Shown: positions 38,001 to 49,438 of the stretch, piece after piece
Numbering within the stretch: the stretch's first letter is position 1
Layout of the letters: every line of letters begins with the position of its first letter
DNA from: Bidens hawaiensis
Taxonomy: Eukaryota > Streptophyta > Magnoliopsida > Asterales > Asteraceae
Reading direction: 5' to 3'
NCBI GenBank assembly: GCA_021521415.1
Contig: JAIQDT010001956.1
Location: forward strand, 62,001 to 126,000
DNA: 64,000 nucleotides
The notes under the pieces: model-generated
Database searches by the model: none
Seen by the model: the letters and a program-made list of their open reading frames with translations, nothing else
What the model was told of the DNA's origin: nothing
Position numbers and translations under genes: made by a program

Positions 38001-40403
38001 GAAGTTGTTGGTTTCGAAGTGGTTGTACAGGAATGGGTTGGGGTTGTCGGTTCACATGGCTTCACTTGGTTCTACAATTAGGGCGTTACGTCCATCTTTA
38101 CCACACCTGTGGCCTACTAACACTCAACATTCTTCTTCCTACTTATTCAAAGTCTATCTTGCACCATACCTTTATCACTTCTCTTCTTTAACACTCGACG
38201 TCTCACCCAACGTCCTTCCAGTACGCTTCCCATAGAGTCAAATTCATCATGCTGGCTTGTGACACCACCCTTCCAAGGGTCGTATATTTACAGGATTGAC
38301 TATACTCCTTATCGCTGGAGTTAGTCCCCAATATAGCGCTCACTTCGCTTAGTTTCGGGAGTAATTAGCCATGTTACCAGACACGACAATTCCTTCAAAC
38401 AATTAGCGTGTTCTAAGTGATCAGCACACAACATTTCTATCTTTCATAGCTCAGTTCCCAATCTCTGAACTTAATTACTCGATTAAAAGTGCCCTAGCAC
38501 AAGAATTTAAAATTCTGACCATATTATCCGAGTAAAAATTTTCTAACTATAATTTTGTACCATCGTGTTCCATCACGATACAACATAATCTACCAACATA
38601 TCTGTAGCATATTTCACTACACAATGTTCTAGGCCCTTACCACAGTCCTTGACCATTTCGATCTTTTCTATCAACTCGCTAATCTATCCTCCCTTTACCA
38701 TCAGTAAACCATTAATAATTTCCTTAACACAACCAACAAACATATCCTTCATACCGGATCTAATTCATTACGACTACTATTCATGTTTAGTTTATAACTA
38801 ATACTTGTAGTCATAATTGTATTCGGTGGGACATTACCACTCTTAGTAATACCACTAAGAATTTAAATATTCATATTCATGCGATTGCTCGATCTATAAT
38901 TCCGCGATCACATTTGCATCAATACTAGCAATGATCTGTGATACGACATTCGGTATCATCATCTGCTATCTTTGAGCATTCAACTGAATCATATCAATCT
39001 CCATCATTGGAGTTACTCTTTTTATGTCATTTTGCCGTACTCATCCCGTACGCAGTAATCAACACTAATCTCACCGTATATCTCGTTACCAGCTCAATCA
39101 TAACAGCAGGTACACATACACACCAAATATTATCACACATATTACACATACCAGTATTTAGTATATATGTCCCACAAATATAATAACACTTGGACTTAAC
39201 CTGACGTCGGTTAACGTTTAAATATGTTTCATAACCCTTGTCACCAACCGACATATAGATCTTTCTCCACAAAGATCAATGTTTAATATACTTGATTTCA
39301 ATATCCTTCTGCATGTCAGCATAACCGATACATGCTCACCGTGAGCACCAAACGATTACATACCACGGAGTTATAATATCCGTGTTTATTCGTACATCCG
39401 GCATACACAGTATGCCACCTACGAACGAACAACCAACTATGCTATAATGATTCCAACACTTCTTTGTGTATAGGTAATCATTCTATTCGAGCATGCATGG
39501 GTGTAAACATCTAACGGATGTAAGGATAACATAGGGAGTTGCAAGGTTCAAGGTAATTGCGCAACATGGGTTGCCTTCAAATATTATTAATTACTATTAT
39601 GGGAAACTCTATCACTTGCTCAGTCAATGTCCTCAGGCGTTCTAGGTTCGTTGAAATCGGTAATTCTCGATCTGGAGGTGGTATGACTCATATGTTTGAG
39701 AGTGAGAAATACATATATATATTTCTATATATTATTTTTATCTGCTGATTTATTATCAAATTTATTATTATTATTATTTTATTTATTTATTTACCTTAAT
39801 GGAATAAGAATGGGTTCAGGTACGGATCCGTCCGTACGTGAGGGTCGACGGTTCGGGTGAACATCTGGGGTTATTAGGATATACGGTAACGGTGTTGGTA
39901 GGGTAAGGGATTCATCAATTTTGGTTGGGAGTGACGGTTACTAGATATTTCTGGTTAATGTCAAACGGAAGATCTAACTTGGTACTATCATAACTATGGC
40001 CCGATAAGTCAGACTCATTATCAACCGATGCTCTAGAAATCTCAGCATCCTCGGTACTTTTTATTATTTCCTTCCCCGGTTCCTTATCCGGGTCCTATTT
40101 CTCAATACTTGTACCCACAAGATACGCACATATGTATATACACCTTAGCACGTATAAATAATATTATATACTTTACACATATGTTGCCATTTTTACCTAT
40201 TAATGTACCCCGTGACTTCCCCTGAATTCCCTCGTGCGGACAAGTCTGTTATTATGTTCCGGACCATAACAACTCACTTGTCCATCCAAGTTCATCCAGA
40301 CCTCGTCACAATAAATTATTAGTTGATATTCAGATCCTATAATACTTGAGCTACTGGTTATATTTTAGGTATCTTTTAAAGACATCCTAATTCTTTTATA
40401 ACC
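38001..40403 (-). other. element D leader and gag remnant
   Basis: About 2.4 kb between the zinc knuckle remnant and the primer-binding site. Gag must have occupied part of it, but I cannot follow a gag domain through the stops and shifts. AT microsatellites lie near 39716-39790. Confidence 0.5.
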
Positions 40404-40405
40404 AA

Positions 40406-40418
40406 TGGCTCTGATACC
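40406..40418 (-). promoter_or_regulatory. primer-binding site of element D
   Basis: Minus strand TGGTATCAGAGCC (initiator Met tRNA type) lies seven bases inside the 5' LTR end at 40426. Confidence 0.88.
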
Positions 40419-40425
40419 AAAGTTC

Positions 40426-43400
40426 TGTAACACCCCGTGACCGCAGCGGAAACGTAAACGGGATGCGACAGACACCTCTGATATCAACCACATTGTTTAT
40501 AAAGAAAACTGAATGCATTAATATACTTCAAAATTACATTATCTCATCTTTCATTACCGTCTAGGTGATACACACATCATACAATACGATTCATAATTCT
40601 ATCTGTTATAATGTATCCTAACGTCCAGCACGCAAACCTTACACACATCAAGCACTTAGCACGTAATCAATCACTTTATCTTAGTTGTACCTGAAAAACA
40701 TGTGAGAAAACGGGTCAACTACGAATAGTTGGTGAGTTTCACAATTTTAGTAAACCATGATAAATCCATATCATAATATAATATTATCTGGGGACACTGT
40801 TAACCCATAAATACATTTAATAACCTCTGGGGACACTGTTAACCCAGAACTTCCAATAACCTCTTGGGACACTGTTAACCCAGAACACTTCCACTAACCT
40901 CTGGGGACACCGTTAACCCAGAAACTTCCAATAACCTCTGGGGACACTGTTAACCCAGAACACTGTTGCGGGACCTTACAATATTAACAACTCAAACAAT
41001 TACCATTTTAATACATTACCGTACGATTCCCGTACAATAAACATTATATAAATACATTCATTTCCATGCGTTCAGCATGTACTTAATCATTTTGATAGAA
41101 ACATGCTTTCCGCCCCGGGAAAATATTTAAAACATTTCAGTAAAAAGGGGCTCGTGAAACTCACCTTAGCACATGCAAGCAGGTAACAACAATTATTATC
41201 AATTAACACTTCCAATCTGTAATATGATCCCTACGATCGTTATTATACAATTATTGTTTATATAATCTTTAACCTTATCAATCGGTACATCTGGGGACAC
41301 TGTTAACCCAGGACTGTACCTGTTTCGGGAGCAATGTTAACCCAGAAATACTTCTCCGGACTCAGATTGTGATGTCGTTTAGAGTTCCATGGTCACAATT
41401 TCTATTAGTCGTTTTCTCGTTTTGCGTGCCTAGCACGAATATCCGTTTTATGTTTCAAAAATGAGTTTGGTCACACACGACTCGAAAATAGTGGTTGTCT
41501 GATAATTTAATTTAAAATGTGAAATTATAGCTCGGTTTAGACGTCCCGATTGGCCGCGGGACCCGTTTCCGTCTTTGGCGTACCGGAAACTGTTAAATCG
41601 GTTAAAAATACCCAAATCATTCGACTTATTTTCGGATGATTCATTTTTACTTGTTTAACTCAATTATATGAAAATAGTCCATTTTTAAGGTTTTTATACA
41701 CCAGTCAGCTCGCTTAAGCGAACTTCACCGGTTTACGCGTTTTAACTTTAAAGTTTGATAATTAGCACGATTAATTATCCGTTTACTCTCGGATCTTGAA
41801 ATTTTGCACAAATCACTTTTTAGTAGTGGGGAATTTTATAAAAATATTTCCAGAATTAATTCTTATATTTAAAATTTATTTATCTATTTTTAAACACCAT
41901 TTAAACACTAAATATGTCGTAAATACCACACGACCTTAGAAAAATCCCAAATTTTTCCTAGATGTCCCCTGCCATCCACATAGTCCCCTGTAATTTTTCC
42001 AGAACCAAAATCTTGTTTTACATGCCCTTTTTCCAAAACCGAGCTAGAAATCCCTAGAACTCGTTTAACCAAAAAGCCTACTTAGACTTCTCCAACGGAC
42101 CTAAAATTTTGTGTGTGACTTATACATGATATGAAAAGTGTATCTGAAATTTTACAGAATTGTTCATGATATTTAACTATTTTTCATCATTTTTGGCCAA
42201 AACCGAGCATTAAATTCACCAAATATTCATCCTTTATCCAAAAATTACCAAAAAATCACAGAACTCATATTTTCATGTGTTTAACACCTCTGTAAAATTT
42301 CATGACCTAACTCTAAAGCATCAACAATCTGTCCAAATTTCCCATAACCGAACATAACCGAATATACCTTTCGTTTTCCGCCACTACAAGCTACAAACTC
42401 ATCTTTCCGCCTTATCTACCACTAAATACAGAGCCTACAAACAACATACCACAATACCAAGCAAGTTACACTCACGATCAAGCCATTTCTTTCATGGTTA
42501 CGGTTATGATACTAAAACAAAGATTTAACCGTAAAAATTCGTTTTTGATTCGTTTAACTCCTTTCTTGGACCAAGATCCCTTGTATAACCCGTATACATC
42601 ACTTGATCATGCAAGAATCGGTTTTCATCTTTGAAACCTCATTTTCTTGCAAACAAACTCAAGAAACGAAGATGGAAACGTATATAATTTGATCTTTACC
42701 TTGGTTTTTCTTGTTAAAAGTCTCGGTTTTTTATCAAGGAGTTGAGAGGATTTGATGAAGTTTGTGGATTGTTGATTGAAAAAAGAAAAAAAAAGAAAGT
42801 AAAGGCCATAGAGGCCGATCGGTCTACATGTGGGGGTGGGGTGGGACCCACAAGTTTATTTTTGGCCACTCATTTGGATATCCGCAATCCGGATAATGTT
42901 TTGGATAAACTGGTTCAGTTCGTTTTTTGTTTAAATGTTTAAGTCGGCTTAAAACGAGGCTAAAACGGTCTTTTTCGTCTTAAAAATGAAATTTATATTA
43001 AACCGATTTAAAAACTTAAACCATGACATTTATTAACTTAAAACGTCATATTATTAGTTATTACGCATCTTTTTCGGCTTGATCGATCGTCTCTTGCTCG
43101 GTTTGGTATTAAAGGTTTCGTTTAACGTACCGACGTACTATTAAATCGAAATCCTTTTTCTGTGCTTTAATCCACTTACCCCGAAGCTTTAATACTTCGT
43201 AACATCACTAAATATCATATATCTCGTCTATAATTGAACCCTCGATTCATTCGGGTTTCAATAACTATCGATCGTTTGATCGCATATTCAATACGCTGAA
43301 TTATATATTCACATACAATCAATACAATGAACCATGTATTCTCGTATAATTACCATGGTAACTCATGTACCCGACATTACATATGACGTAACTAACGTCT

Positions 43401-43439
43401 ACCGGTTAGGGTATACCTGGTTTCGTCGGAATCGTTACA
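40426..43439 (-). repeat. element D 5' LTR (right copy)
   Basis: 3,014 bp, nearly identical to 31779-34791. Visible differences include single-base substitutions and a few 1-bp indels in homopolymers. It is followed by the ATAAC duplication. Confidence 0.95.
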
Positions 43440-43444
43440 ATAAC

Positions 43445-46400
43445 CGGCCATAAAAAGGTAGCACGAAGATCGAAATACTTTATATCCGCACCGGGATGAA
43501 CGAAATACCGCGAGTTGTGAGCTTCATCGAGTATACAAGTGCGAAGGTCATCGTGATCGGGAACCCACAAACGATTGAGAAGTACAAAAGACCATGGGGT
43601 TTGGTTTCGAGTTGAAATTTGGCTCCACCCATGACATTTCTTCGTACATGTTACCATCTTCAACGGAGGTATGTTGTGCTTGGAAGATACGTATTTGAAG
43701 ATCGGTTTGAACAACAACGCTTAAAAGCAGAACGGATTTAGCATTCATCTTTTGACTTAGAGCGTCGACGACAACATTCACTTTACCGGGATGGTAGTGA
43801 ATCTCGCAATCATAATCACTAAGTAATTCAGCCCATCGTTGTTGTCTCATGTTGAGATCTTTTTGGTCAAAAATATGTTGAAGGATTTTATGATTGGTAA
43901 ACACAACACATTTTGTACCGTAAAGGTAATGTCTCCAGATTTTGAGAGCGAAAACGACGGCACCAAGTTCTAGATCTTAAGCGTATAATTCTTCTCGTTG
44001 ACCTTAAGTTGCCTTGATGCGTAAGCGATGAATTGACCTCGTTGCATGAGAACACAACCAAGACCTTGATGAGATACATCGCAAAATACAACGAAATCGT
44101 CTTTTCCATCGGGAAGCGTTAGAACGGGAGCATTGCAAAGCATGTCCTTGAGAGTATGAAAGGCTTCCTCTTGTTTCAAACCCCAATCTAATGGTTTTCC
44201 TTTATGAGTGAGGGAGGTAAGAGGCAAAGAGATTTTGGAAAAATTCCGATTGAATCGCGGATAATATCCGGCAAAACCGAGGAAGGATCGAATTTCCGTG
44301 GGAGTCGTTGGAGTTTTCCAATCCTTAACGACCTCAATTTTAGCGGGATCAACATGAATACCTTTGCCGGTTATGATATGTCCCAAAAATTGAACTTCCT
44401 CTAGCCAAAATTCACATTTAGAGAATTTGGCGTAGAGTCATTCGTTTCTAAGGAGTTCGAGAATGGAACGCAAATGATGTTCATGTTCGGCTTTGGTCTT
44501 GGAAAAGATGAGAATGTCATCAATAAAGACAATAACGAATTCATCAAGGAATGGTTTGCAAACGCGGTTCATGAGATCCATAAACACCGCGGGTGCATTG
44601 GTTAACCCAAAGGGTATGACCAAAAATTCAAAATGTCCATATCGAGTACTGAAAGCGGTTTTTGGAATGTCTTCTTCGCGAACACGCAATTGATGATAAC
44701 CCGATCGAAGATCAATTTTAGAGAAACAAGTTGCGCCTTGAAGTTGGTCAAAGAGATCGTCGATTCATGGCAAAGGATAACGATTTTTGATACTGAGTTT
44801 GTTAAGCTCTCGATAATCGATGCACACGAGAAATGAACCATCTTTCTTTTTCACGAAGAGGACGGGAGCGCCCCAAGGAGAAGAGCTTGGACGAATGAAA
44901 CCTTTATCGGAAAGTTCTTCGAGTTGGTTTGATTATTCTTGCATTTCCGACGGGGCTAAACGATAAGGAGCCTTGGCCACGGGCATCGCGCCAGGCACAA
45001 GATCGATTCGAAATTTAACAAGGCGAATGGGTGGAAGACCGGCGACATCATTGGGAAAGACGTCGAGGAAATCCCGAACAATAGGAATATCTTGGATTTT
45101 CCTTTCCTTTTTGTCTTTTACCACCGCAAGAGTTAGGAACGGACCATACTTTTGGTGTAAGTATTTTTGCGATTGAGAGCACGACATGAGATTTAGCATT
45201 CTAGAAGTTGTTTTGCTTAAGACTTTAAGAATTTTACCGTTGACGAGCGGAATGTGGATGAATTTATTGAAACAAACAACTTCAGCACGGTGCAAAGATA
45301 ACCAATCCATGCCTACTATGACATCGAAACTTCCCATTTGCATCGGGATGAGATCGATGGAGAATTTATGCTTGGAAAGGATGAGAGTACAATCGCGGAT
45401 GACAGAATTGATGGTGATGGAGTTGCCATTGGCGACTTCAATAGAAAATGGTCGAGAAAGCTTGATTCGAGGAATGACGAGTTTCGACTCAAATTTCAAA
45501 GAAATAAAACTTCTATCGGCACCAGTATCAAATAAAATAGAAGCCAAATGATGGTTCACTAAAAACGTACTGTTCACAACATCGTTCGCCACTTGAGCTT
45601 GATTTGCATTCAACATAAAAGCTCAACCTTGATTATTGGGGTTTCCATGAGGTACTTGAGTGGGGAGGAGGAGGTGGTGCTTGAATGGCTTGTATGGGTT
45701 GGATGGCTTGCATGGGTTGGGTTGGATGAGTGGTGCATTGAGTTGGGGAAGTTGAGGTTGGTAGGTTTGGACTTGGTAGGCTTGGGTTTGGTAGTATGGT
45801 ACGGTTAAGGTTTGGGCTTGGTTTGCATAGGCTAGGCGAGGGTAATTGTTGCGAAAATGGTTAGAATCGCCACAATTGAAGCAAGCTCGGGGTTGTTGAG
45901 AAGGGTTTTGTGGGTAAGGTGCATATCGGTTTTGGGGATTTTGAGGAGTGGTTCTTGGTTGGTTAGGTTGGGTTTGTTGTGCGGATCGGCATGTGGTGTT
46001 GAGATGACCAAATGGTTACAAATAGTGCATTGGCGACATGGCAAGTGTGATGGGTGGTGACGTTGACAATTGTTGCATAGCGGGAAAGTACCGGTGTAGG
46101 GTCTTCGGGTTTGTGGGGGAGCTTGGGTTTGTTGTTGAGGTTGGGTTTGGGTAACGGCAAAATTTCGGTGGTTGGTTTTCGGTTTCTTTTTGTTGTTGTT
46201 GTTGTGGTGGGAAGAGTTGGAGTAGTTAATGGCTTGAGGTGCGTGTTCAACTTTGGCTTGTGGTGCGGGTTTGGTCTTGCTTTTCTCACTTGGCTTCTTG
46301 AGGGTTAGGGTACCCACTTTCACATGGTTCTCCGATAGCACACCGCCTAGAGTGATAGCGTCCTCAAGATTCACGGGTTTGCTACTCATGACAGAGTCCT

Positions 46401-46999
46401 GGATTTGCATAGGTAAACCCCCAATATATTTATCAAGTTCACGTTCAGTTGGGGTAACCAAATGGGTAACAATGATGCTCAACTCATGGAAACAGAGTGA
46501 GTAGGCGGCATTATCGCCACTTTCTTGCTTTAGGTTCCAAAATCCCCCCTCGAGCTTTTGGAGCTCGTGTTTGGGACATAATTTGTTCATCATGAGTGCC
46601 TTGAGGTTGGACCATGGAAGAGCCATAGCCGTTTCCAACCCTTGGAGATGCATGACACTACCCCACCATGTAAGAGTCGTCTTCTTAAACATACTCGAAG
46701 CGAAATTTTTCTTTTTCACATCGGGGAACTCGCTATGCCGAAACACACTCTCCATAGATTCAAATCATTGCAACAAGGTAGTCGCATAGTTTGTTCCCAA
46801 GAACTCGGTTGGGTTAGCACTAGTGAATTGCTTATACAAGTAGGATGCGGGTTTGGGTTCAACGGGTGCACAACTGGTACGGGTTGGGTAGCTTGATTTG
46901 GGTCAAAAGTTCGGGAATCACCGCGGCTATTTGCTTGACGACGACGGCAACCATATGTCGGTTGGGGTTCTTGCGCGGTTGGGGTCTTAGTGGAGGCAT
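43445..46999 (-). pseudogene. element C gag, protease, RT, RNase H and H2 half of integrase finger
   Basis: Minus-strand frames in order are: a gag start at 46999 that soon hits a stop, the gag domain and knuckle-like CxxC clusters (46755-45832), protease (45616-44933, LFDTGADRSFISL) and reverse transcriptase (about 44900-44438, [10 protein letters not shown]), with a TGA in the PLPRIDD motif near 44766. RNase H (44386-43970) has [11 protein letters not shown] with its Asp kept. The connection domain and H2 half of the integrase finger follow (43904-43445, DEAHNSRYFVH). Element D interrupts between the His pair and the Cys pair. Several frameshifts add to the damage. The family is close to B. 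Confidence 0.9.
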
Positions 47000-47922
47000 T
47001 CTGTAAATTATAAAGAAATGAAATAAGTTTGAGGTAAATAGAATTAATATGAGGGTGTATAAAATGTAAAATAAAAGTTTAAGTCCGATTGTGAATTCCT
47101 AGATTTAGTGAGGGGAGATGTTAGTTTTAAAAAAAATATAAAACTTTGTATATAAATATCAATTGGTAAACAAAACGTAAATGATTTTGAGAAGTTAAAG
47201 CTTGAAAATTTGAGATTTTTAGATTTGTAGACTCGGAAAAGTCGTACATGAACCACCATGATTTGATATTCCGACACTAAAAGTTTTATAAAACATCATG
47301 TTGGAGTCTAAACATGTGCACGAAATCACCACGTCTTTTTCATGTTTTCGACTCAAATAGCGATAATGAATAATAATAAAACGAGGTACAACGTGATGTC
47401 AAAACACAAGTCCACGTACAACTGGGGCTCTTATGTTGCAACACCAAAAATAAGGATGGCGACCGGAACGCTCGCATTCGACTACTTAAAGTATTGACAT
47501 GTATAACACGGTTCTTTGGCCTAGAAAACGCACACTACAATTCAACCATCCAAGGTAAGTTAATCACCTTCGATGCTTGTCAAATGGTCGTTTCATTGTG
47601 TTTCGCTCTCTATGATGGCTACAAACCCAATATAAATGCAACCTTTAAGGGGTTTTAAATAACGGGATCCACGTTAAGCTTGTAATCCAAAAAACACAAT
47701 GAGAATCTATGTTTTTGCGTTTTAAGGTAACGATACCTTGAGTATACTATGAAAGTGTGTGCATGTGTACATTTATGATCTTGTTGAATTAAAAAAGTTT
47801 ATATATAAACAAGTGTAATTGAACAATCAAGTAAAGTAAACACGTATAAGCGCATGTATGAGGACCCTAAAGCAAAAACTATACTAGGTCGTTAAGAAAA
47901 ACCACCTATCTTATAGTCTTGT
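47000..47922 (-). other. element C leader
   Basis: No coding frame recognised between the gag start and the primer-binding site; AT-rich with no notable repeats. Confidence 0.5.
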
Positions 47923-47935
47923 GGCTCTGATACCA
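47923..47935 (-). promoter_or_regulatory. primer-binding site of element C
   Basis: Minus strand TGGTATCAGAGCC, three bases inside the 5' LTR end. Confidence 0.9.
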
Positions 47936-47938
47936 ATC

Positions 47939-49438
47939 TATCACACCCTGACCAAAGGCGACGGAACATGCCGGGGTGCAACGTGATTGGACAAATACAC
48001 AAGACACTATTAAAGTGTTTAATATTTAATCAAATCATTTAATTTCACAAAATCATAATGTCACATAACAATATTCATACGACAATCATAACAAAATATA
48101 GCAAATAATATATTGTTCATTTTGCTAATATCCTAAAGGTCTTGATAGCGTTTTTCCACAATCTCGAGTCAACCAAAAGTCAAACCTGTAACATTGCATA
48201 AAATAAAGTTTATCAACACAAAGGTTAGTGATCAATTCATAGTTTTGAACAATATGTATATAATATGAAATTCCCATAACTTGTATACGAAACAATAAAT
48301 AATAGCAATAATTTGGATAATATGAGATCACTAATAAGAATACATTAGTGACACCGTGCTACAAGAGAATACCAGATAGTTCACGGATTTATGAATGAGA
48401 TCGTTAATAAGAATACATTAACGATACCGTGCTATAAGAGAATACCAGATAGTTCACGGATTTATGAATCAACCCTCCAAAAGCGGTAAACACATTAGCA
48501 TATAAGCATGTAAGCATAGAACACCAAATCTAGCATTTATTTAAGTAGTAGCCTTTCGTCGCCCCGAAAGAAGTCACTATCAAAGAGCTCGCCCTACTGA
48601 AGTACCAAAGGTGCGCTCAGCCCGGTGACTAAGGTATACAATAAAGTTTGTGGTTTAAGACTCAAGTATAAATCATTTAGTTTGAATAAGTACGAAATAT
48701 CACCCCCAAAACGAAAGATGGAAAACGGGGTATGAAAGTACTCACTTTCAAGTATAAAGCTTGATTGGTAAAATACGGGAAATTGGAAGGACGGAGTTTA
48801 ACAAGCAAAGCTTAAATAAAAGGAAAAGCCTTGAATTAGAAATAACCCTATAGGTTGACGCCACAAATTCCATCCCCAAAAACCATATTTTGACTGCGCT
48901 TCAACTATATCAACTGTACTTGAACTGTTAGATAATCATAGTAGATGATAACATCACTGTTCCCATCCCTATTGCAAAACCGTACATGAGATTTTCATCT
49001 CATACGGCTCCTCAAAGGTCACAAATAAATCTAAGGACCCGTCCATTATTCTTTTTCTTGATATGTTTGTAGGATAGATAGATATAAAATTAAATCCATT
49101 ATAGGGTCCCCATTAGACACTGGAATTTTGTCTGCTATATATATTGCTTCTGAATTCATCTTTTGTTTTAGGATACTTTAAAATGAATGTTAAGAAATGT
49201 AAACAATTAAAGTTTAAGGTTTAAAATGTAAATAATTAAGAATTTATAACAATAGTCCTTTAAAATATAAGTTTGCTCGAAACCGGGTTAAAGTATCTAG
49301 CCTTAATATTTACTCAACCTATGTTTAGTAATAAGGTGGGTAAAAATGCAAGAATGCAAGTCCCTTTATAATATAGATACTAAAACGGGTTTTAACGAGT
49401 GTTCGGGTTGTTGGTTTGGGTCTTGATATTTGGTCAAA
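47939..49438 (-). repeat. element C 5' LTR (right copy), interrupted
   Basis: Homologous to 28266-30559 but clearly diverged; its terminal dinucleotide reads TA where TG is expected. It contains the 70-bp tandem duplication, an extra segment of about 85 bp near 48547-48635, and a plastid DNA insert (48843-49172). At 49439 it is cut by element A2; the remainder is beyond the window. Confidence 0.88.
48843..49172 (-). other. plastid DNA insert: ndhA intron end and exon 2 start (NUPT)
   Basis: Minus strand 48932-48847 encodes the conserved NdhA stretch [19 protein letters not shown] followed by WRQPIG, the start of ndhA exon 2. Just upstream, 49011-48978 is a canonical group II intron domain V (GAGCCGTATGAG, loop, CTCATGTACGG). 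The rest to about 49172 matches the expected 3' part of the ndhA intron. It is absent at the same place in the left LTR of C, so it is an insertion of organelle DNA into the nucleus. It is a fragment and not functional. Confidence 0.9.

Larger units (their letters stand above)
31779..43439 (-). mobile_element. element D: 11.7-kb gypsy element with 3-kb LTRs
   Basis: LTRs 31779-34791 (3,013 bp) and 40426-43439 (3,014 bp) differ at only about 40 positions by eye (about 1.3%). Ends are TG...CA with ATAAC on both sides. The minus-strand order is 5' LTR (right), primer-binding site, long leader, decayed gag-pol, polypurine tract, 3' LTR (left). The coding part is far more damaged than the LTRs, so this copy was probably mobilised by proteins from another element. 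Confidence 0.95.

Noticed and set aside
45186..46308. Plus-strand frames over the C gag and protease
   Set aside because: Antisense shadows of element C; motifs are only on the minus strand.
48843..49172. Functional group II intron or ndhA gene in the nucleus
   Set aside because: Only the 3' end of the intron and about 30 codons of exon 2 are present.
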